Part shown: one piece after another, positions 59,234 through 64,000 of the stretch
Layout: each line of letters starts with the position of its first letter
Position numbering within the stretch: position 1 is the stretch's first letter
NCBI RefSeq assembly: GCF_023913515.1
Contig: NZ_CP099391.1
Span: forward strand, 1,054,001-1,118,000
DNA from: Natronococcus sp. CG52
Lineage (GTDB): Archaea > Halobacteriota > Halobacteria > Halobacteriales > Natrialbaceae
Direction: 5' to 3'
DNA length: 64,000 bases
The notes under the pieces: generated by a model
Databases searched by the model: none
What the model saw: the letters and a program-made list of their open reading frames with translations, nothing else
What the model was told of the DNA's origin: nothing
Position numbers and translations under genes: made by a program

Positions 59234-62200
59234 ATGACACGCATCGGGATCTACACCGCGACGGAGAACGAACTCGGCTCGCTCGGCGAGGCCGCCGAGC
59301 GACTCGAGGGTATCGAACTGGTCGTCCGATCGGAGAGCGACCTCGAGGACGAAGCCGAAATCGAGGCGTTCGTCGAGGAACTGCGCGACGCCGCGGCGGC
59401 GATCTTCTGGCTGCACGGCGCCGAGGACAGCATGCCGGGTTACGACTACGCGACGGGGGCGCTCGAGGAGGCGAACGTCCCCCTGATCGTGAAGTCGACC
59501 GGCGACGCCTTCGCCTTCGAGGACACGACGGTCTCGGCGGACCACCGCGAGCAGGTCTACGACTACCTCGAGAGGGGCGGCACGATCAACGTCGAGAACT
59601 GCTGTCGGTTTCTCGCGAGCGAGTACGAGGGCCGCGACCTCGAGTACGCCGACCCGACCGAACTCCCGACGGAGGGCGTCTACCACCCCGACTACCCCGG
59701 GGCGGGGTACGAGGAACTGCTCGAGAGCCACGACCCCGAGAAGCCGACGGTCGCGGTCTGGTTCTACGAGTCCCACTGGACCCACGAGAACACGCGGTAC
59801 GTCGACGCCCAGGTCCGGGCGCTCGAGGAGCAGGGCGCGAACGCGCTGCCGATCTTCTGCAATCCGGCCACCGATACGGAGGAACAGGAGGATGCCGAGT
59901 GGGTAACGGAGAACTGGCTGCTGGATGACGCCGGACGATCGGTCGTCGACGCCGTCCTCTCCTCGTTCATGTTCTCGCTCTCGATGGACGAGCGCGGCCG
60001 ATCGGCGAGCGACGAGGGCAACTCGGCCGAGGACGTCTTCCTCGATCGCCTCGGAGTCCCGGTGCTTCAGACGATCACCACGATGCGCTCCCGGTCGCGG
60101 TACGAATCAAGCGATACGGGCGTGATGGGCTTCGAACTCGCGCTCTCGGTCGCGCTGCCGGAGTTCGACGGGAACGTGATCACGCATCCGATCTCGGGCA
60201 AGGAACGCACCGACGACGAAGCCGGCATCGGCTCCGCGCCGAAGCACCACTACCCGATCGAGGAGCGGGTCGACCACGCGACCCGACTCGCGGTCAACTG
60301 GGCGAAACTGCGGCACACGCCCAATCGGGAGAAGCGGGTCGCCGTCGTGCTCCACAACTACCCGCCGAGCGACGACGGAATCGGGACCGCGTTCGGGCTC
60401 GACTCGCCGGAATCGACGGTCAACCTGCTCGAGGAACTCGAGGCTCGGAACTACGACTTAGGCGGCGAGACGCCGGACGACGGCCAGACGCTCGTCGAGA
60501 AGCTCACCTCGCAGCTCACTCTCGAGGACCGCTGGGTGGCACCCGAAGACGTCCGCGACCTGTCGGTCGACGTGGTCTCCTCCGACACCTACGCGGACTG
60601 GTTCGCGAAGGCCGACGAGCGATTTCGGGAGCGCGTGATCGAGGAGTGGGGAGAGGTCCCCGACCGTCCGTTTGCGATTCCGGGCGTCGAGTTCGGCAAC
60701 GTCCTCGTCACCGTCCAGCCCCCGCGCGGGTTCGGGATGGATCCCTCGAAGGTCTACCACGACTCCGACCTGCAGCCGCCTCACGACTACTACGCCTTCT
60801 ACGGCTGGCTCCGGAACGAGTTCGGGGCCGACGGCGTCGTCCATCTGGGCACCCACGGCAGCCTCGAGTGGCTCCCCGGCAAGACCGTCGGCCTGAACGG
60901 CGAGAGCGCGCCGGATCAGCTGATCGACGACCTGCCGAACGTCTACCCCTACATCGTCAACAACCCCGGCGAGGGGACCCAGGCGAAACGGCGCTCCTAC
61001 GCGGCGATCGTCGACTACCTCACGCCCGTCATGCGAAACGCGGGGACGTACGACGAGCTTTCGGAACTCGAGGAACTCGCGAACCAGTATCGCGAGGCCG
61101 GGATGGAAGATGCGCGCGCTGACAGTGGCGAGCACCTTGAGGATCTCGTGCGCGAGACGGTCGAGGAACTGGATCTTGCGGTCGAGCTGGGTATCGAAGG
61201 CTCCATCGACGAGAAGGCGGACGTTCGCGGCCCTGACGAGGCTGGGTCGACGCTCGCCGAAGGGGACATCGATGGCGACGAGGTCGATATCGACGAACTC
61301 GTCGAGCGGATTCACGAGTACCTCACGGACGTGAAGACGACCCAGATTCGACTGGGGCTGCACACGATGTCGGAGCCGCCGGCCGACGAGCGCCTCGTGG
61401 AGTATCTCGTCGCGCTCACCCGGCTCGAGAACCCCGGCGCGCCGAGCCTCCGGGAGAGCGTCGCCGGCGCGCTGGGCGTCGATTATCAGACGATGCTCGA
61501 CTCCCCGGGAACCTCCGACGACGACCTGGGAATGACCTACGCCGAGGCCGCCGACGAGGTCCACGAGACGAGCCTCGAGCTGGTGGAGGCCCTCGCCGAG
61601 CACGAGTTCGACGTTCCCGAATCGGAGCGAGACGCCGGTCCCGAGGACGAGGTCAACATGAACCTGCTCGTCGTCGACCTCGAGACGATCGGCGACGGGC
61701 GCGCGAAATCCGGCGCCCACGACGACCTTCGGAAGGCCCTCGCGTACATCTGCGAGGAGGCTCAGCCCCGCGTCCAGGGTGCCGAGGACGAGATTCCCCG
61801 CACCGCCGACGCGCTCTCGGGCGAGTACGTGCCGCCCGGCGGCTCCGGTGCCCCCACCCGCGGCGGCGTCGACCTGCTGCCCACGGCGCGGAACTTCTAC
61901 ACGCTGGACCCGCGCAAGGTACCCGCGAAGGCCGCCTGGCAGGTCGGGAGCGAGGTCGCGGAGGGCGTGCTCGAGCGCCACCAGAACGAAAACGGAGAGT
62001 ACCCCGAGGAGATCGGCGTGGTCGCGTGGGGCACTCCCACGGTGCGGACCCGCGGCGAGACGATCGCGCAAGTGCTCGCGATGCTCGGCGTGGAGCCACG
62101 GTGGACCGACGCCGGCCGGATCGACGACGTCGAACCGATCCCGCTCGAGGAACTCGATCGTCCGCGGATCGACGTGACGACGCGCGTCTCCGGGCTGTTC

Positions 62201-63121
62201 CGGGACGCCTTCCCGGCCGCGGCAGGCGTCATCCACGACGCCGTGGATGCGGTCGTCGACCTCGACGAACCCCACGAGATGAACTACGTGAAGAAGCACG
62301 TCGAGGAGGAGCAGGCGGAACTCGAGGCGGACGGGCTCGACGAATCGGACGCCCGGAAGGCCGCCAAACACCGCGTCTTCACCACGAAGCCCGGCGGCTA
62401 CGGCGCCGGGACGAACAAGGCCGTCGACGAGGGCAACTGGGACGACCGATCCGACCTGGCGTCGGTCTACGTCCAGTGGGGCGGCTACGCGATGGGCTCC
62501 CGCGGTCGGGTTTCCGACGCCCACGATGCCTTCGAGCGCCGCCTCTCGAGCGTGGACGCCACCGTCAAGATCGAGGACACGATGGAGCAGGACGAGTTCG
62601 ACTCCTCGGACTGGTACGCCTTCCACGGCGGCTTCATCTCCGCGGTCTCCGAAATTTCGGGCGAGGAGCCCGCCTCCTACGTCGGCGACTCCTCGGACCC
62701 GGACAACGTCGACGTCTACACGAACGAGGAGAAGGTCCGCAAGGCGATGCGTTCCCGGGTGCTGAATCCCGACTGGCTCGAGTCGATGGAGGAACACGGC
62801 TACAAGGGTGCCGGGGACCTCTCGACGACCGTCGACGTGACGCTCGGCTGGGACGCGACGACCGGCGTCGTGAGCGGCACGCTCTGGGAAGACGTCGCCG
62901 AGAAGTTCGCCTTCGACGAGGATCGACAGGGGTGGATGCGCGACGTCAACCCGTGGGCGCTCGAGTCCATCACGGACGCGCTGCTCGAGGCGATCGAGCG
63001 TGACCTGTGGGACGCCGACGCGGAGACGGTCGACCGACTGCGGGACCTGAACCTCGAGGTCGAGGGCGATCTCGAGGCGCGGTCGACCAACCCCGCGGTG
63101 GAGGTGACGAACGATGACTGA
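59234..63121 (+). CDS. cobN: Cobaltochelatase subunit CobN
   Basis: The 1295-residue large subunit binds the corrin and carries out cobalt insertion with an AAA+ partner. CobN/BchH features run along the protein: IFWLHGAEDSMPGYDYATGA, LGVPVLQTITTMRSRSRYES, VAVVLHNYPPSDDGIGTAFG, HDYYAFYGWLRNEFGADGVV, HLGTHGSLEWLPGKTVGLNG, YPYIVNNPGEGTQAKRRSYA, RDAFPAAAGVIHDAVDAVVD and WGGYAMGSRGRVSDAHDAFE. An acidic insertion near residue 650 is typical of haloarchaea. It overlaps cbiC by eight bases and diverges from the chelatase ATPase gene. Confidence 0.96.
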   Translation: MTRIGIYTATENELGSLGEAAERLEGIELVVRSESDLEDEAEIEAFVEELRDAAAAIFWLHGAEDSMPGYDYATGALEEANVPLIVKSTGDAFAFEDTTVSADHREQVYDYLERGGTINVENCCRFLASEYEGRDLEYADPTELPTEGVYHPDYPGAGYEELLESHDPEKPTVAVWFYESHWTHENTRYVDAQVRALEEQGANALPIFCNPATDTEEQEDAEWVTENWLLDDAGRSVVDAVLSSFMFSLSMDERGRSASDEGNSAEDVFLDRLGVPVLQTITTMRSRSRYESSDTGVMGFELALSVALPEFDGNVITHPISGKERTDDEAGIGSAPKHHYPIEERVDHATRLAVNWAKLRHTPNREKRVAVVLHNYPPSDDGIGTAFGLDSPESTVNLLEELEARNYDLGGETPDDGQTLVEKLTSQLTLEDRWVAPEDVRDLSVDVVSSDTYADWFAKADERFRERVIEEWGEVPDRPFAIPGVEFGNVLVTVQPPRGFGMDPSKVYHDSDLQPPHDYYAFYGWLRNEFGADGVVHLGTHGSLEWLPGKTVGLNGESAPDQLIDDLPNVYPYIVNNPGEGTQAKRRSYAAIVDYLTPVMRNAGTYDELSELEELANQYREAGMEDARADSGEHLEDLVRETVEELDLAVELGIEGSIDEKADVRGPDEAGSTLAEGDIDGDEVDIDELVERIHEYLTDVKTTQIRLGLHTMSEPPADERLVEYLVALTRLENPGAPSLRESVAGALGVDYQTMLDSPGTSDDDLGMTYAEAADEVHETSLELVEALAEHEFDVPESERDAGPEDEVNMNLLVVDLETIGDGRAKSGAHDDLRKALAYICEEAQPRVQGAEDEIPRTADALSGEYVPPGGSGAPTRGGVDLLPTARNFYTLDPRKVPAKAAWQVGSEVAEGVLERHQNENGEYPEEIGVVAWGTPTVRTRGETIAQVLAMLGVEPRWTDAGRIDDVEPIPLEELDRPRIDVTTRVSGLFRDAFPAAAGVIHDAVDAVVDLDEPHEMNYVKKHVEEEQAELEADGLDESDARKAAKHRVFTTKPGGYGAGTNKAVDEGNWDDRSDLASVYVQWGGYAMGSRGRVSDAHDAFERRLSSVDATVKIEDTMEQDEFDSSDWYAFHGGFISAVSEISGEEPASYVGDSSDPDNVDVYTNEEKVRKAMRSRVLNPDWLESMEEHGYKGAGDLSTTVDVTLGWDATTGVVSGTLWEDVAEKFAFDEDRQGWMRDVNPWALESITDALLEAIERDLWDADAETVDRLRDLNLEVEGDLEARSTNPAVEVTNDD

Positions 63122-63881
63122 CGGCGAGCAGACCTTCGAGGAGGAGTACGCCGATCTCGGCGCGACGACGCAGAACGCGATGGACATCGCGGAGACGAGC
63201 ATGGACATCGTCCGGCAGTTCGTCCCCGACGAGACGCTGGCCGACCGGATTCGACAGAAGTCGGTCCACTCGATGGGCGACATCGAGTTCCAACACTTGC
63301 TCGAGTTCACCGGCGGGGACGACCTCGGCGACGACGAGGACGCGCCGGTCCGCGCCGGCGCCCGCGCGGTGCTCGACGAGGCGACCATCGTGACGGACAT
63401 CACGATGTCCGAGGCCGGGATCACCGGCCGCGGCCACGACTGCGAGAAGCGCAAGGCGATCGGCAACGGCGCCGAACTCGCGAAGGAGACGGGGATGACC
63501 CGGACCGCCGCCTCGGTGCTCGAACTCGACAAGCGGGGCGTCTACGACGGCGCGATCGCCGTGATCGGAAACGCACCGACGGCGGCGTTCGCGCTCGCGG
63601 ACTGCGTCGAGAACGGCACCCGACCGGCCGCGATCGTCGCGACCCCCGTCGGCTTCGTCAAGGCCGAGGAGAGCCGCCAGCGCATCCGCGAGATCAGCGA
63701 GGCGTACGACGTCCCGGCCATCACCAACGTCGGCCGGCGCGGCGGCAGCGGACTCGCAGCCGCGCTGACGAACGAGCTGATCCACGTCGCGAAGGACGTT
63801 CGGACCGACGACCTCGAGTTGGATCTCACGGCCGAGACTCGAGCGGCAAACAGTAGTGACGGAGACGGCGAGGACCGATGA
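63114..63881 (+). CDS. cbiC: Cobalt-precorrin-8 methylmutase
   Basis: A 255-residue enzyme moving a methyl group from C11 to C12 of the corrin ring. The catalytic His is in IRQKSVHSMGDIEFQHLLEF. Conserved TIVTDITMSEAGITGRG, YDGAIAVIGNAPTAAFALAD and IVATPVGFVKAEESRQRI match CbiC/CobH. Extra acidic residues (GGDDLGDDEDAPV) and a disordered tail are haloarchaeal. It overlaps cobN upstream and the next gene downstream (ATGA), forming one operon. Confidence 0.94.
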   Translation: MTDGEQTFEEEYADLGATTQNAMDIAETSMDIVRQFVPDETLADRIRQKSVHSMGDIEFQHLLEFTGGDDLGDDEDAPVRAGARAVLDEATIVTDITMSEAGITGRGHDCEKRKAIGNGAELAKETGMTRTAASVLELDKRGVYDGAIAVIGNAPTAAFALADCVENGTRPAAIVATPVGFVKAEESRQRIREISEAYDVPAITNVGRRGGSGLAAALTNELIHVAKDVRTDDLELDLTAETRAANSSDGDGEDR

Positions 63882-64000
63882 GCGGCGAGTACGACCTCGA
63901 CGCGGGGCCGGATCCGGCGACGTTCGCGGCGGGGAGTCCGGAGCGGGACGTCGACGAAGAGACCGACGAGCCGGTCTACGCCGTCGGCGTCGGTCCGGGG
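63878..64000 (+). CDS. Start of a cobalt-precorrin methyltransferase (cut by window end)
   Basis: The first 41 residues run from MSGEYDLDAGPDPATFAAGS to VYAVGVGPG. The YAVGVGPG loop opens the tetrapyrrole methylase fold shared by CbiE, CbiF, CbiH and CbiL. The acidic leader resembles what I recall for haloarchaeal CbiE, but too little is visible to decide. It overlaps the cbiC stop by four bases and is co-transcribed. Confidence 0.7.
   Translation, partial: MSGEYDLDAGPDPATFAAGSPERDVDEETDEPVYAVGVGPG

Noticed and set aside
60458-63532. 1024-residue frame opposite cobN and cbiC
   Set aside because: Antisense shadow with Asp/Val/Arg-biased composition and no motifs, while the plus strand reads as CobN and CbiC.
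1-64000. CRISPR arrays or complete insertion sequences
   Set aside because: No regularly spaced direct repeats and no intact transposase or integrase gene were seen on either strand.

Overview
The window is high-GC euryarchaeal DNA from a halophilic archaeon (class Halobacteria; a Natrialbales-like lineage is my inference). The proteins are strongly acidic. Genes commonly start without a leader about 25-30 bases after a TATA-like box. The gene families are typical of haloarchaea: phosphomevalonate decarboxylase, UbiA ether-lipid prenyltransferase, FEN-1, RNase P component 4, HalOD1 and DUF7344 proteins, UPF0058, DUF5793 and DUF5798.

Layout. 0-5 kb: mvaD, a small membrane protein, FEN-1, an acetyltransferase, a membrane protein and a DUF7344 gene with an in-frame stop. 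5-14.8 kb: a DICT protein, a HalOD1 protein, tRNA-Gly, a Trm9-like methyltransferase, an orphan ABC ATPase behind a DtxR-type palindrome, a long acidic coiled-coil protein, a small winged-helix protein and purA. 14.8-19.5 kb: a GAF-PAS histidine kinase overlapping a CHAT-like protein whose catalytic positions look lost, then Trm112. 19.5-25.6 kb: CbiX with a DR2241-type protein, an AT-richer DUF7344-HalOD1 pair, a BsuPI protein, a methyltransferase and DUF2797. 25.6-31.6 kb: a decayed glycosyltransferase, then two tandem copies of a lipoprotein solute-binding protein plus PAP2 phosphatase cassette with no transporter permease or ATPase. 32-42.5 kb: RNase P component 4, a CRM-domain protein, MscS, a frameshifted Tat-exported kelch protein, SRP (7S) RNA, DUF2270, a TrkA-type K+ channel, cysteine synthase, a 59-residue Cys/His protein, a CoA-binding protein, a RAD55-like ATPase, UbiA and tRNA-Arg. 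42.5-46.5 kb: a degraded accessory stretch after tRNA-Arg. It holds a truncated monooxygenase, a methyltransferase and regulator module and a helicase relic, and ends near a short copy of the tRNA 3' end. 46.5-53.3 kb: an OFA-family transporter plus a two-gene formate dehydrogenase. 53.3-57 kb: an SDR relic, a MaoC hydratase, an alpha/beta hydrolase and a nucleobase permease. 57-64 kb: cobalamin genes, with a fused ChlI/ChlD chelatase diverging from cobN-cbiC and a further methyltransferase cut by the window edge.

Functional links. Cobalt insertion and corrin-ring genes occur at two loci (CbiX/DR2241, and ChlID/CobN/CbiC plus the next gene). The OFA transporter beside formate dehydrogenase suggests formate or oxalate uptake and oxidation. 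Trm9-like and Trm112 proteins in the same window may be partners. Gene decay is common: at least six broken or truncated genes are visible, several keeping both ends after internal deletion.

The best candidates for an undescribed system are the kinase plus pseudo-CHAT pair and the duplicated solute-binding-protein plus PAP2 cassette. Family assignments rest on motif reading by eye, without database searches.
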